Notes: generated by a model from the sequence alone, not told the origin. DNA of 64,000 nt from Stenotrophomonas tumulicola (GCF_014117215.1 NZ_JACGXS010000001.1:1-64000); one strand, 5' to 3'; counted from the first letter of the stretch, positions 28,601 to 37,786 are shown. Made by a program: numbers and translations.

Positions 28601-29899
28601 ATGTACAGGTTCCAAGGTGGGCAGGCCGGTACCTGCCCACGCCGGAGACGCCGGTTCGGTGCGGGCGTGCTGTTGATGCTGGTGTGCGGCAGCGCGGTGG
28701 CGTGCGCCCCTGCGGAACCTGCGGCTTCGCCTTGCCTGCCGAAGGTGGACCGCTTTCTTCGCGAGGCGACCGGCGCGCAGGGCTATGCCGGCGCGGTAGC
28801 GCTGGTGATGCATGAAGGGCAGGTCGTGCATGCCGCCGGTTACGGTTGGCAGGACCTGGCACACACCCGGCCAATGCAGCGCGACAGCATCTTCCGCATC
28901 TATTCGATGACCAAGACCGTTGCCTCGGTGGCGGCGCTGATGTTGATGGACGAGGGCAAGCTGGACTTGGATGATCCGGTGGCGCGCCACCTGCCGGAGT
29001 TTTCCCGGCTGCAGTTGTTCGTCGGCGGCAGTGCCGACGCGCCGCAGCTGCGCCCGGTGGCCAATACGCTGACGGTACGCCACCTGTTCACCCATACATC
29101 CGGTTTTGCTGCCGGCGGCGAAGGCTTCGAGGCCGCCACGCAGCTGCTGGACCGGCAGCATGTACGCGATGCCGCCACGCTGGCCGATTACAGCGTGCGG
29201 TTGGCCAGGGTGCCGCTGGCGTCCGAACCGGGCACGCGCTTCCGTTATGACAGTACGTCCGCCGAAGTGCTGTCGCGGCTGGTGGAAGTGGCCAGTGGCA
29301 TGCCGTTCGAGACGTTCCTGCAGCAACGCATCTTCACCCCACTGGACATGCGCGACACCGGATTCGAGGTGCCTGGGCCACAGCGCGGACGCGTCGCCGA
29401 CCTGGCCACCATGGATGCCCAAGGTGACCTGGTGCTGGCCGATGAGGCGCATGCGCGCCATCCCGGCATCGCCTTGCGGCCTTATCGCAGTGGTGCGGGC
29501 GGGCTGTACTCCAGTGCCGCGGACTATGCCCGGTTTGCCCAGATGCTGCTCGACGGTGGCGAGTACCATGGCATGCACCTGCTCAAGCCAGGCACCGTCG
29601 CGTTGATGATGCGCAACCAGCTGGTGCATACCGCACTGCCCCGCCCGGTCACCGAATTCAGTGATGCCGAGGGCTTCGGCCTGGGCGGATCGGTATTGCT
29701 GGATCCGGCAGGGAAGGGGCGGACCGCATCGGCAGGGGCCTTCGGCTGGTCCGGCGCCGCTTCGACCTATTACACGATCGACCCGGCCAGGAAGGTGGTG
29801 GCGATCCTGATGCTGCAGTATCTCCCCGGTGGAAAGGACGACCTGCCACGCGTCAGCACCCCGTTCTACAACCTGGTAGATGAGGCGATGGAACCATGA
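28601..29899 (+). CDS. Lipase/esterase-like serine hydrolase (beta-lactamase fold, family VIII type)
   Basis: A 432-residue protein. A positively charged start and hydrophobic segment (about residues 20-38) suggest export or membrane anchoring. The catalytic SxxK is SMTK (S102, K105). The second motif is Y216-D-S, not Y-x-N, and WSGAAS replaces KTG, as in family VIII esterases such as EstB. It likely removes acyl groups from a glycan or its breakdown product. AGGAGAG lies just upstream of ATG 28601. Its stop overlaps the kinase ATG by four bases. Confidence 0.87.
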   Translation: MYRFQGGQAGTCPRRRRRFGAGVLLMLVCGSAVACAPAEPAASPCLPKVDRFLREATGAQGYAGAVALVMHEGQVVHAAGYGWQDLAHTRPMQRDSIFRIYSMTKTVASVAALMLMDEGKLDLDDPVARHLPEFSRLQLFVGGSADAPQLRPVANTLTVRHLFTHTSGFAAGGEGFEAATQLLDRQHVRDAATLADYSVRLARVPLASEPGTRFRYDSTSAEVLSRLVEVASGMPFETFLQQRIFTPLDMRDTGFEVPGPQRGRVADLATMDAQGDLVLADEAHARHPGIALRPYRSGAGGLYSSAADYARFAQMLLDGGEYHGMHLLKPGTVALMMRNQLVHTALPRPVTEFSDAEGFGLGGSVLLDPAGKGRTASAGAFGWSGAASTYYTIDPARKVVAILMLQYLPGGKDDLPRVSTPFYNLVDEAMEP

Positions 29900-30849
29900 C
29901 CGATGCAGTCCGCCCCATGGTGCTTGTTGCCGGCTCGGCCAATCTTGATTTCGTGGTGCGTGCCGCGCACGTTCCGGCTCCAGGTGAAACGGTGCTGGGG
30001 CGTGACTTCAGCACGTTCCCGGGTGGCAAGGGGGCCAACCAGGCGGTCGCCTGCGCCCGCGCAGGCGGTGCGCAGACGCAGATGCTGCTGGCATTGGGCC
30101 AGGACGAAGCTGCCAGGCCGATCGAGGCATCGTTGCGTGATGCCGGCGTGGTGCTGCACGTCATGCGCGATGCCGCGTTGCCAACCGGCACCGCCTTCAT
30201 CTGCCTGTCCGACAGCGCCGAGAACGCGATTACCGTGGCCCCTGGTGCCAACATGGCACTGCGTGGTGAACACCTTCCTGCGCTGGACGGCATTGGATGG
30301 CTGTTGCTGCAGCTGGAAACGCCGATGGCCAGCGTGCTGGCACACGCGCGCGCTGCACGGGCAGCCGGGGTCAAGGTCGCGCTCAATGCCGCGCCGGCAC
30401 GAGCACTGTCCGGCGAGCTGTTGTCCCTGCTGGACGTGCTGATCGTCAACGAAGGCGAGCTGCAGGTCGTAGCGGACAACCCACCGGACCTGGCGACCGG
30501 CCTGGCGCGGCTGCCGGTGCCGTGCGTGATCGTGACGCTGGGTGCACGTGGCAGCCTGGCGCGCATGGCTGGACAGATCCGGGTGCAGCCTGCATTCGGC
30601 GTCGAGCCACTGGATACCACTGCAGCCGGCGATACGTTCTGCGGCGTGCTGGTCGCCGCGTTCGCCCACGGCGCATCCGTGGTGGAGGCGCTGCGCCAGG
30701 CCAGCGCTGCTTCGGCACTGGCCTGCACCCGGTTGGGTGCGCAGTCGAGCATTCCCACCCTGGCCGAGGTCGAGGCGCTGCTGTCGGACACCTCGCGAAC
30801 GCCTGATGCCGACGCCCATGCCGCGCTTGCGGCATGGTGCGCGCCGTGA
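29896..30849 (+). CDS. Ribokinase-like PfkB family sugar kinase
   Basis: A 317-residue cytosolic kinase. Motifs of the PfkB family are GGKGANQAVACARAGG near residue 45 and DTTAAGDTFCGVLVAA with the catalytic Asp in the GD pair. The N-terminal VAGSANLDFVVRA and the overall length match ribokinase, so D-ribose or a related sugar is a reasonable substrate, but neighbours include no ribose transporter. ATG overlaps the stop of the esterase gene (ATGA), and the barrel/SUMF1 gene follows after 37 bases. Confidence 0.88.
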   Translation: MTDAVRPMVLVAGSANLDFVVRAAHVPAPGETVLGRDFSTFPGGKGANQAVACARAGGAQTQMLLALGQDEAARPIEASLRDAGVVLHVMRDAALPTGTAFICLSDSAENAITVAPGANMALRGEHLPALDGIGWLLLQLETPMASVLAHARAARAAGVKVALNAAPARALSGELLSLLDVLIVNEGELQVVADNPPDLATGLARLPVPCVIVTLGARGSLARMAGQIRVQPAFGVEPLDTTAAGDTFCGVLVAAFAHGASVVEALRQASAASALACTRLGAQSSIPTLAEVEALLSDTSRTPDADAHAALAAWCAP

Positions 30850-30886
30850 TGCTTCTCCTTTCCATTACCTGCTGGATGTTCCGTTC

Positions 30887-33076
30887 ATGACCACGCCTTA
30901 TCGAACCCCCGACTACGACAACGAGGCAGCTGACCATGGGCGCGAGGCGGTCAATACCGAGTACAAGTTCTCGCATGTAACCACCGGCCGCTACCTGCCG
31001 ACGCCAGGCAAGGCACCGGCGTGGCCGTTCGCCGATATCGGCAGCTGGATGATCGATGCCAACGGCAGCGCCGCTGACTGGCTGACCGAACTGAAGGATT
31101 GGCGCCGCGAGCACCTGGTCCGCATCGGCTATACCGACGTGAACTATCGCCGGCCGGAACTGCAGTGGGCGCAACGCAACTTCGTGCATGCGCAGATGAT
31201 GGTCGAGGATCGTTATTTCTTCGATGTCGATACCGCACGGTACACGGTGGACAAGTACCTGGATGATCTGGTCGCGCGCTTCGGCGGCCTGGATTCGGTG
31301 CTGATCTGGTACATCTACCCGAACATCGGCATCGATGACCGCAACCAGTTCGATCTCGCCCACACCCTGCCCGGGGGGCTGGAAGGCCTGAAGGCGGCAG
31401 TGCAGGCATTCCAGGCGCGTGGGGTGCGGGTGTTCCTGCCGGCCAAACCATGGGACCACGGTACCCGTGACCCGGGCGTCAGCCATTGGGATGGACTGGC
31501 TGGAATCATCAAGGCAACCGGTGCCGATGGCATCAACGGCGACACCTTCAACGGCGTGCCGCGCGCGTTCTTCGATGCCTGCGATGCACTGGGAAATCCG
31601 GTGGTGGTGCAGCCGGAGTCGACCATCAGTTCGGAAGAACAATTGATCTGGAACGTGCAGAGCTGGGGCAAGAAGGCCCCGGATGGCCCGGTGCCGCCGG
31701 TATCCAAGTGGAAGTGGCTTGAGCCGCGCCACATGGTCAATTATGAGAACCGTTGGGGCCGCAACCGCAACCACGATCTGCAGTATTGCTTCTTCAACGG
31801 CATCGGCTACAACGCCTGGGAGAACATCTGGGGCATCTGGAACGCATTCACCGCCCGCGATGGCGAGACACTGCGCCGCATGGCGGCGATCTACCGGCAG
31901 TTCCCGCAACTGATCGTGGCGATGGACTGGGAGCCGTACCAGGTCTGCTACCAGGGCGGGATCTTCGCCAGCAGGTTCCCGGTGGACGGGGTGTGCCTGC
32001 ATACCTTGATCAACCGCAACGAATACGCGGTGGACGGCGAGCAGATCGGCCTTGCGCATGTCGACGGCACCCGTTACTACGATGTGTGGCACGGCGTTGA
32101 GCTGTCGCCGGTGGTGCGCCACGGCGTGGCCGTGATCGAGCTGCCGATGGAGGCGCGTGGCTTCGGTGCGGTGCTGAGCGTACAGCCGGGTGCATCGGTG
32201 GAAGGCCTGGATGCTTTCCTGGCGCACGCGGCCAAGCGCGCCGAACAGCCGCTCAACAGCTATCCGGCTGCCTGGAAGGCCATGGCGCAGCAGTTGCGCG
32301 AGATCCCTGCCACGCCGCCGCAGCCGATCGCACCGCACGGGATGGTCACCATTCCGGCGGGGGACTTCGTGTTCGCCGTGGGCGGGGTGGAAATAGAAGG
32401 CTTCAACTGGGCTGGCCAGGACGTGCAGTTTCCGTGGGAGGACTGCCCGCGTCGCCACCACCGCAAGCTGATGCAGATGGCCTCGTTCCATATCGACCGC
32501 TACCCGGTGACCAACGCACAGTTCAAGCAGTTCGTCGATGCCACCGGTTATCACCCGGCCGACGACATCAACTTCCTTGCCCATTGGCGGGAGGGCGCGC
32601 CGCGTGCTGGCTGGGAAAACAAGCCGGTGGTGTGGGTGTCGCTGGAAGATGCACGTGCCTACGCCGCCTGGGCCGGCAAGCGCCTTCCGCACGAATGGGA
32701 ATGGCAATACGCCGCACAGGGCCATGACGGCCGTACCTATCCCTGGGGCAATGACTGGGACGACGCCCGCGTGCCGCGTGTGAACCGTGGCCGCCGCGTG
32801 CTGGCACCGGCCGACGTGGATGCACATCCACAGGGGGCCAGTCCATTCGGCGTGGAGGACCTGGTCGGCAATGTCTGGCAGTGGACCGACGAGTTCATCG
32901 ATGACCATACCCGCGCGGCGGTCCTGCGTGGTGGCTCCAGCTACCAGCCGCAGACCTCGCACTGGTATTTCCCCCAGGCCTACCGCCTGGACCAGCACGG
33001 CAAGTACCTGCTGATGGCACCCGCCAAGGACCGCAGCGGCATGCTCGGCTTCCGTTGCGTGGTGGACGCGGCATGA
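30887..33076 (+). CDS. TIM-barrel glycosidase-like protein fused to SUMF1 (FGE-sulfatase) domain
   Basis: A 729-residue fusion without signal peptide. Residues about 60-420 resemble a TIM barrel of a glycoside hydrolase (SVLIWYIYPNIGIDDRNQFD; GADGINGDTFNGVP with Asp as possible catalytic residue). From residue 486 (GMVTIPAGDFVFAVGG) it is a SUMF1/EgtB-type domain with YPVTNAQFKQF, GNVWQWTDE and GGSSYQP, ending in GFRCVVDAA. No sulfatase gene is nearby, so the SUMF1 domain is unlikely to be a formylglycine-generating enzyme; it may bind sugar or be a non-heme iron oxidase. The stop overlaps the GH127 start (ATGA). Confidence 0.8.
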   Translation: MTTPYRTPDYDNEAADHGREAVNTEYKFSHVTTGRYLPTPGKAPAWPFADIGSWMIDANGSAADWLTELKDWRREHLVRIGYTDVNYRRPELQWAQRNFVHAQMMVEDRYFFDVDTARYTVDKYLDDLVARFGGLDSVLIWYIYPNIGIDDRNQFDLAHTLPGGLEGLKAAVQAFQARGVRVFLPAKPWDHGTRDPGVSHWDGLAGIIKATGADGINGDTFNGVPRAFFDACDALGNPVVVQPESTISSEEQLIWNVQSWGKKAPDGPVPPVSKWKWLEPRHMVNYENRWGRNRNHDLQYCFFNGIGYNAWENIWGIWNAFTARDGETLRRMAAIYRQFPQLIVAMDWEPYQVCYQGGIFASRFPVDGVCLHTLINRNEYAVDGEQIGLAHVDGTRYYDVWHGVELSPVVRHGVAVIELPMEARGFGAVLSVQPGASVEGLDAFLAHAAKRAEQPLNSYPAAWKAMAQQLREIPATPPQPIAPHGMVTIPAGDFVFAVGGVEIEGFNWAGQDVQFPWEDCPRRHHRKLMQMASFHIDRYPVTNAQFKQFVDATGYHPADDINFLAHWREGAPRAGWENKPVVWVSLEDARAYAAWAGKRLPHEWEWQYAAQGHDGRTYPWGNDWDDARVPRVNRGRRVLAPADVDAHPQGASPFGVEDLVGNVWQWTDEFIDDHTRAAVLRGGSSYQPQTSHWYFPQAYRLDQHGKYLLMAPAKDRSGMLGFRCVVDAA

Positions 33077-34953
33077 GCGCACCCATCACCTGTGGCCAGC
33101 AGCTGGTCACGCCATCGGCAGTGCAGCTCGATGGCCTGTTCGGGCAGATGCTGGCGGCCAACCGCAGCGGCCGCCTGAGCCATTTCATCGTCGATGAAGG
33201 CAGCCCGTCGATCACTATCTTCGGCCAGGCGCACAAGCAGAAAAACCAGGAAGGCGACTGGTATGGCGAACATGCCGGCAAGTGGTTGTCGGCCACCGCA
33301 CGCGCCGTTGCGCAGGGCGGGCAGGCGCAACTGGAGGCCAACCTGCGGCGTGTCGCCGATTGGTTGCTCAGCCAGCAGGACGCCGATGGCTATCTGGGTA
33401 CTTACGCCGCCGACCGCCGTTTCACCGTGCCGCAGCCGCCCCTGCCGGAGAGCTGGAACGGCGAACCGGCGCTGCGCACCTGGGATATCTGGACGCACAG
33501 CTACCTGATCCTGGGCTTCCTCGAAACCTGGCGCGCGCTGGGCGACGAAAGCTACCTGTACGCCGCGCGTCGCATCGCCGACCTGTGTTGGCAGGCACTG
33601 GAATCGGGCATCGACATCACCACGCTGGGCAACCACCACGGCATGTCGGCCACGGTGCTGCTGGATCCGGCCGCCGACCTGTACCTGGCCACTGGCGAAC
33701 CACGCTACCTGGCACTGGCCGAGAAGATCCTGCAGCAGGCCAATGCGAACCCGCGCCTGGCGCTGCTCGACAAGGGCCTAGCCGGCGAGGACGCTGCCTT
33801 CATCGCCACCGGCAAGGCCTACCAGCTGTCCTGGAACCTGGTCGGCCTGGCCAAGCTGTACAAGGCTACCGGCAATCCCGACTATCGCCTGGCCGTCGAC
33901 AACCTGTGGCGCAGCATCCGCGAGCACCACCTCACGCTGGGCGGCGGCCCGTCGGGTGGCGTTGCCCATCGTTCGCGCGAAGTGTTCAACGCGCCCCGTA
34001 CGTTCTTCCCGCAGGCCTACGTGGAAACCTGCTCGGTACTGGCGTGGATGCAGCTCAACCGCGAACTGCTGGCCATCACCGGCCACGCGCGCCATGCCGC
34101 CGAGCTGGAACGCACGGCCTACAATGACCTGCTGGCGGCGATGGCACCCAACGGCGAGGACTGGTGCTACTACACCTTTCCCAACGGGAAGCGGGTGCAT
34201 ACCACCTACTGGCGCTGCTGCAAATCCAGCGGCGCGATGGCGGTGGAAGAACTGCCGCAGATCGCATACGGCATTGCTGCCGACGGTGGGTTGCGGGTGA
34301 ACCTGTACGGCCCGGGCAAGGCCGTGCTGGTGCACGCCGACGCCGGCAAGGTCAGCCTGGAACAGCGCACCCGCTATCCGTTCGATGGCACCATCGATAT
34401 CGACGTGCGGCCCGAGCACGGCGCCGTCTTCAGCATCGGCCTGCGCATTCCCGATTGGGCCGAGGACGCACGCATCGCGATCAATGGCGAATTCCAGCCC
34501 GTCGAAGCAGGGGACGATGGTTTCGTGCAGCTGCGGCGCTGCTGGCAGGCCGGCGACAGCATCCGTGTGGGCCTGCCGATGCAGCCGCGGTTGCACCGTG
34601 CCGCCAACATCAATGTGCAGGAATCGCGCGCGCCGGATGGTTCGCCGGTGGCACAGGAAGTGCTGCGCTGGGAATATGTCGGCCTGAGCCTGGGCCCGTT
34701 GGTGTATGCCACCCGCCTGGTCGATGGCTACAAGACCGACGAAACCCTGCGCCTGCCGGATGCGCCGCCGTCGCAATGGCTGCAGGTGGGGGAGGACGGC
34801 GGGGAGGGGCCGGTGGTCACGATGCAGTTGCAGTACCGCGCGCCGCTGCAGTTCGAGCCCTACTACCGTTGCGGCGGCCGCGAAGATGGAAGCTGGCGGC
34901 TGAGCTGGCTGTCGCTGGCACCGGCGTGCCCGGGTCCGGGGGACCACCGGTGA
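33073..34953 (+). CDS. GH127-type beta-L-arabinofuranosidase (DUF1680)
   Basis: A 626-residue soluble glycosidase with an (alpha/alpha)6 barrel and C-terminal beta domains. The expected zinc/nucleophile set of GH127 is present: E318 and C320 in VETCSVL, and the Cys pair C382/C383 in YWRCCKSS. In the bifidobacterial HypBA1 enzyme the equivalent residues are E338, C340, C417 and C418, with the first Cys of the pair as nucleophile. GH127 members release beta-L-arabinofuranose from plant hydroxyproline-rich glycoproteins or related sugars. There is no signal peptide, so it would act after uptake. Confidence 0.9.
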   Translation: MSAPITCGQQLVTPSAVQLDGLFGQMLAANRSGRLSHFIVDEGSPSITIFGQAHKQKNQEGDWYGEHAGKWLSATARAVAQGGQAQLEANLRRVADWLLSQQDADGYLGTYAADRRFTVPQPPLPESWNGEPALRTWDIWTHSYLILGFLETWRALGDESYLYAARRIADLCWQALESGIDITTLGNHHGMSATVLLDPAADLYLATGEPRYLALAEKILQQANANPRLALLDKGLAGEDAAFIATGKAYQLSWNLVGLAKLYKATGNPDYRLAVDNLWRSIREHHLTLGGGPSGGVAHRSREVFNAPRTFFPQAYVETCSVLAWMQLNRELLAITGHARHAAELERTAYNDLLAAMAPNGEDWCYYTFPNGKRVHTTYWRCCKSSGAMAVEELPQIAYGIAADGGLRVNLYGPGKAVLVHADAGKVSLEQRTRYPFDGTIDIDVRPEHGAVFSIGLRIPDWAEDARIAINGEFQPVEAGDDGFVQLRRCWQAGDSIRVGLPMQPRLHRAANINVQESRAPDGSPVAQEVLRWEYVGLSLGPLVYATRLVDGYKTDETLRLPDAPPSQWLQVGEDGGEGPVVTMQLQYRAPLQFEPYYRCGGREDGSWRLSWLSLAPACPGPGDHR

Positions 34954-34978
34954 TCCTGCCGTTGCTGGTGATACCGGC

Positions 34979-35002
34979 GCAGCGTGTTTTTTGTCCACGC
35001 TG
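34979..35002 (+). other. Hairpin with T-rich loop between GH127 and CoA transferase genes
   Basis: CAGCGTG and CACGCTG form a 7-bp perfect stem around a TTTTTTGTC loop. Because the T run is in the loop and not behind the stem, it does not look like a normal terminator. It could attenuate transcription of the last gene of the cluster or be a protein site. Confidence 0.35.
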
Positions 35003-35075
35003 AAAATACCCCCGCGACCTGTTTCCTGCTGATCGCTGGGAGGAAACTGCCACCAAGGTATCGAGTGCACTGACC

Positions 35076-36266
35076 ATGACCGGAAGCAACAGCCCCTCTC
35101 CCTTTGCCATCGCCCGCCGCGAGGGCCCGACCGGACCGTTGAGCGGCATCCGGGTGCTGGACCTGAGTGCCTATATCGCCGGTCCCTACGGCTGCACGTT
35201 GTTGGCCGACCAGGGCGCCGAAGTGATCAAGGTGGAGCCCCCTGTCGGCGACAACCTGCGCCGGTATCCCTCGACGCTGGAACCGGAAAGCCGGGCGTTC
35301 CTCGGGGTGAACCGCTCCAAGCGTGGCGTCGTGCTGGACCTCAAGCAGCCGGACCAACGCGCGGTGCTCATGCGCCTGGTGCGTGAGGCCGACGTGCTGG
35401 TGCATAACTTCCGGCCCAATGTACCGGTGCGCCTGGGCATTGATTTCGAGAGCCTGCACAAGATCAATCCGCGGCTGGTGTACTGCTCGGTTACCGGCTA
35501 CGGGGAGCAGGGCCCCTTGAAGGACAAGGCCGGCTATGACCAGGTGCTGCAGACCATGACCGGCATGTGTGCCATGCAGGGCAAGGCCGGGGGGGCGCCG
35601 GAAATCCTGTATGGCTCGGTGGTGGACTACTACGCCGCCGCGCTGGTGGCCGCTGGTGTGTCTTCGGCGCTGTATGAGCGCGAACGCAGTGGCGAGGGAC
35701 AGTTCGTGGGCGTGTCGCTGCTGCGCAGCGCACTGACCATGCAATCGGCGCGGATGATCTGGGCCGAAGGCGAACCCGCTGCGGTGGGGCGTGACATGCG
35801 CTCCGGTGGCGTCACCGGCATCCATCCTACTGCTGAAGGCCATCTGTACATATCGGCCAACACGGCACGCTTCTGGCAGGCGTTGTGCGAACGCACCGGC
35901 CTGCCACAGCTGGCGACCGACCCGCGCTATGACAGCGTACGCAAGCGCGCCGTGCAGGCAGCCGAACTGCTGCCACAGCTGCATGCCGCGCTGGCCACGC
36001 GCACCGCGCTGGAATGGGAAGCCCTGTTCGGCGAGGAGGTGCCATGCGCCGCCGCACGCAAGGTGGAAGACATGTTCGATCATCCGCAGGTGCTGGCCGA
36101 AGACATGGTTGCCTCGCTGGAACACCCGCTGCTGGGCAGCTACCGGGGCATTACCCGCCCGATCGTGTTCGGCCGCACCCCGGGGCCGCAACCGTTCGCC
36201 GCACCCGCGCTGGACCAGGACACCGCGGCGGTCAACGCGCTGGCTGAGGCGCCGTCCGAAGGGTGA
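35076..36266 (+). CDS. Family III CoA transferase (CaiB/BaiF type)
   Basis: A 396-residue enzyme that moves CoA between acids. Motifs are LDLSAYIAGPYGCTLLADQG, EVIKVEPP, VNRSKRGVVLDLK and, with the likely catalytic Asp184, GSVVDYYAAALVAAG. Family III members act on formate/oxalate, carnitine, or on dicarboxylates such as mesaconate, itaconate or citramalate. With the CitE-like lyase at the other end of the cluster it could activate and cleave a hydroxy-dicarboxylic acid. Ends just before a truncated higB fragment. Confidence 0.9.
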   Translation: MTGSNSPSPFAIARREGPTGPLSGIRVLDLSAYIAGPYGCTLLADQGAEVIKVEPPVGDNLRRYPSTLEPESRAFLGVNRSKRGVVLDLKQPDQRAVLMRLVREADVLVHNFRPNVPVRLGIDFESLHKINPRLVYCSVTGYGEQGPLKDKAGYDQVLQTMTGMCAMQGKAGGAPEILYGSVVDYYAAALVAAGVSSALYERERSGEGQFVGVSLLRSALTMQSARMIWAEGEPAAVGRDMRSGGVTGIHPTAEGHLYISANTARFWQALCERTGLPQLATDPRYDSVRKRAVQAAELLPQLHAALATRTALEWEALFGEEVPCAAARKVEDMFDHPQVLAEDMVASLEHPLLGSYRGITRPIVFGRTPGPQPFAAPALDQDTAAVNALAEAPSEG

Positions 36267-36267
36267 C

Positions 36268-36540
36268 TCCACCCGGGAGTGGCAGCCAGCGTCCGAACAG
36301 CCACTCAAAGCCTGGTATGACGAAGCCAAGCATGCCGCTTGGCTCACACCGCAGGACATTCGTGGTCACTACGCAAGCGCGAGATTTGTCGGCAGGAACC
36401 GCATGGTGTTCAATATCAAGGGCAACGATTACCGGCTGATCGTTGCGCTGGCTTATCGGTTTCAATCCGTATACATCAAGTTTGTCGGTACGCATGCCGA
36501 GTACGACAAGATCGATGCTGTCATCGTGGGAGCCCCATGA
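36268..36540 (+). pseudogene. higB: HigB-type RelE toxin lacking its start
   Basis: The frame reads EQPLKAWYDEAKHAAWLTPQ, then NRMVFNIKGNDYRLIVALAY and YIKFVGTHAEYDKIDAV, the hallmark of HigB RNase toxins. The first about eight residues of the family are missing: upstream the frame runs back into the CoA transferase gene without an ATG, GTG or TTG. It begins within a few bases of the CoA transferase stop, so a deletion has probably fused the two. The stop overlaps the antitoxin ATG (ATGA), the normal higBA coupling. Confidence 0.75.
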
Positions 36541-36731
36541 ATATCCACCCCGTGCGAAATGAACAGGAATATCTCGCTGCGCTCGCTGAACTGTCGGCGT
36601 ACTTCGAACGCGAGCCTGAGCCCGGAACGGAGGAAGGAGATCGGTTCGACGTGCTTGCGACGCTTGTCGAGGCCTATGAGGCAAAGCGGTACCCGATCGA
36701 TGCACCGGCCGAAAGCCTGATCGGCGCCTGA
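36537..36731 (+). pseudogene. higA: HigA-like antitoxin, truncated before the HTH
   Basis: A 64-residue product starting MNIHPVRNEQEYLAALAELS and containing EEGDRFDVLATLVEAYEAKR, the N-terminal part of HigA family antitoxins. The family normally continues for about 60 residues into a HTH domain; here it ends in AESLIGA and a stop after YPIDAP. The protein might still fold but could not bind DNA. Both members of the module are therefore damaged. Confidence 0.7.
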
Positions 36732-36781
36732 GCCTGCTGGCTTGGTAGGCTGTACCCATGTCGTCCGGACAGGCTGTCTCC

Positions 36782-37786
36782 ATGAAGATCGCGGTTTACA
36801 GTGCGCGCCCTTACGATCGTCGCTCCCTCGACGCGGCCAGCCAGCGCGATGGCGCGGGGCAGGGGGCCGAGTTCGTCTACTTCGATGCAGCACTGGATGA
36901 CCACACCGCGGCGCTGGCGCAGGATTGCGAGGCAGTCTGCGTGTTCGTCAACGACCGGCTGGATGCCGGGGTGCTGCAGGCGTTGCATGCCTTGGGTGTC
37001 CGGGCGGTCCTGCTGCGCTGCGCCGGCTTCAACAACGTCGACCTGGCGGCGGCCGGACGGCTGGGCCTGTTCGTAGCGCGCGTGCCTGCCTATTCGCCCG
37101 AAGCGGTGGCCGAACACACGCTGGCACTGGTCATGACCCTCAACCGGCAGACGCACCGGGCCTACAACCGCGTCCGCGAGGGCAATTTCATGCTCGACGG
37201 CCTGCTCGGCCGCACCCTGCATGGCAAGACCGTCGGTATCGTCGGCACCGGGAAGATCGGCCTGGCGACGGCGCGCATCTTCCATGGCATGGGCTGCACG
37301 GTGCTGGGCCATGATCCGTTTCCCTCGCCTGCGCTCCACGCGCTCGGGACGGCTGTCACGCTGGAAGCCTTGCTCGCACATTCGGATATCGTGTCGCTGC
37401 ATTGCCCGCTGACCGAACAGAGCCGGCACATGATCGATGAGGCGTCGCTGTCATTGATGAAGCCCGGGGCGATGCTGGTGAATACCTCGCGCGGCGCACT
37501 GGTGGATACCGACGCGGTGATCCACGCGCTGAAGTCACGCCAGCTCGGCCAGCTGGCCATCGATGTCTATGAACAGGAAAACGCGTTGTTCTTCCAGGAT
37601 CGGTCCAGCGAGATCATCGACGACGACGTATTCCAGCGCCTGATGACCTTTCCCAACGTGCTGGTAACCGGGCACCAGGGCTTCTTCACTGCCGAAGCGC
37701 TGCAGGAAATCGCCGAGACCACGCTGGACAACCTGGCCCACTTCGCCGCCGGAACGGCCTGTCCCAACCGCATTTCCGCTAACTGA
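36782..37786 (+). CDS. ldhA: D-lactate dehydrogenase (fermentative, NAD-dependent)
   Basis: A 334-residue D-2-hydroxyacid dehydrogenase that interconverts pyruvate and D-lactate. The N-terminal MKIAVYSARPYD and later CAGFNNVDL, RVPAYSPEAVAEH, the Rossmann loop GTGKIG, NTSRGALVD and GHQGFFTAEAL match the LdhA group closely. I choose ATG 36782 by the family start; ATG 36758 would add eight residues. It is alone between higBA and cyoABCD. Confidence 0.92.
   Translation: MKIAVYSARPYDRRSLDAASQRDGAGQGAEFVYFDAALDDHTAALAQDCEAVCVFVNDRLDAGVLQALHALGVRAVLLRCAGFNNVDLAAAGRLGLFVARVPAYSPEAVAEHTLALVMTLNRQTHRAYNRVREGNFMLDGLLGRTLHGKTVGIVGTGKIGLATARIFHGMGCTVLGHDPFPSPALHALGTAVTLEALLAHSDIVSLHCPLTEQSRHMIDEASLSLMKPGAMLVNTSRGALVDTDAVIHALKSRQLGQLAIDVYEQENALFFQDRSSEIIDDDVFQRLMTFPNVLVTGHQGFFTAEALQEIAETTLDNLAHFAAGTACPNRISAN

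Noticed and set aside
30446-33082. 878-codon minus-strand frame opposite the kinase, SUMF1 and other genes
   Set aside because: It covers several real plus-strand genes with overlaps typical of operons, and its composition (Arg, His, Gln, Val) is that of an antisense shadow.
33778-35070. 430-codon minus-strand frame over the GH127 gene
   Set aside because: The plus-strand GH127 has the complete E/C/CC zinc site; the opposite frame has none.
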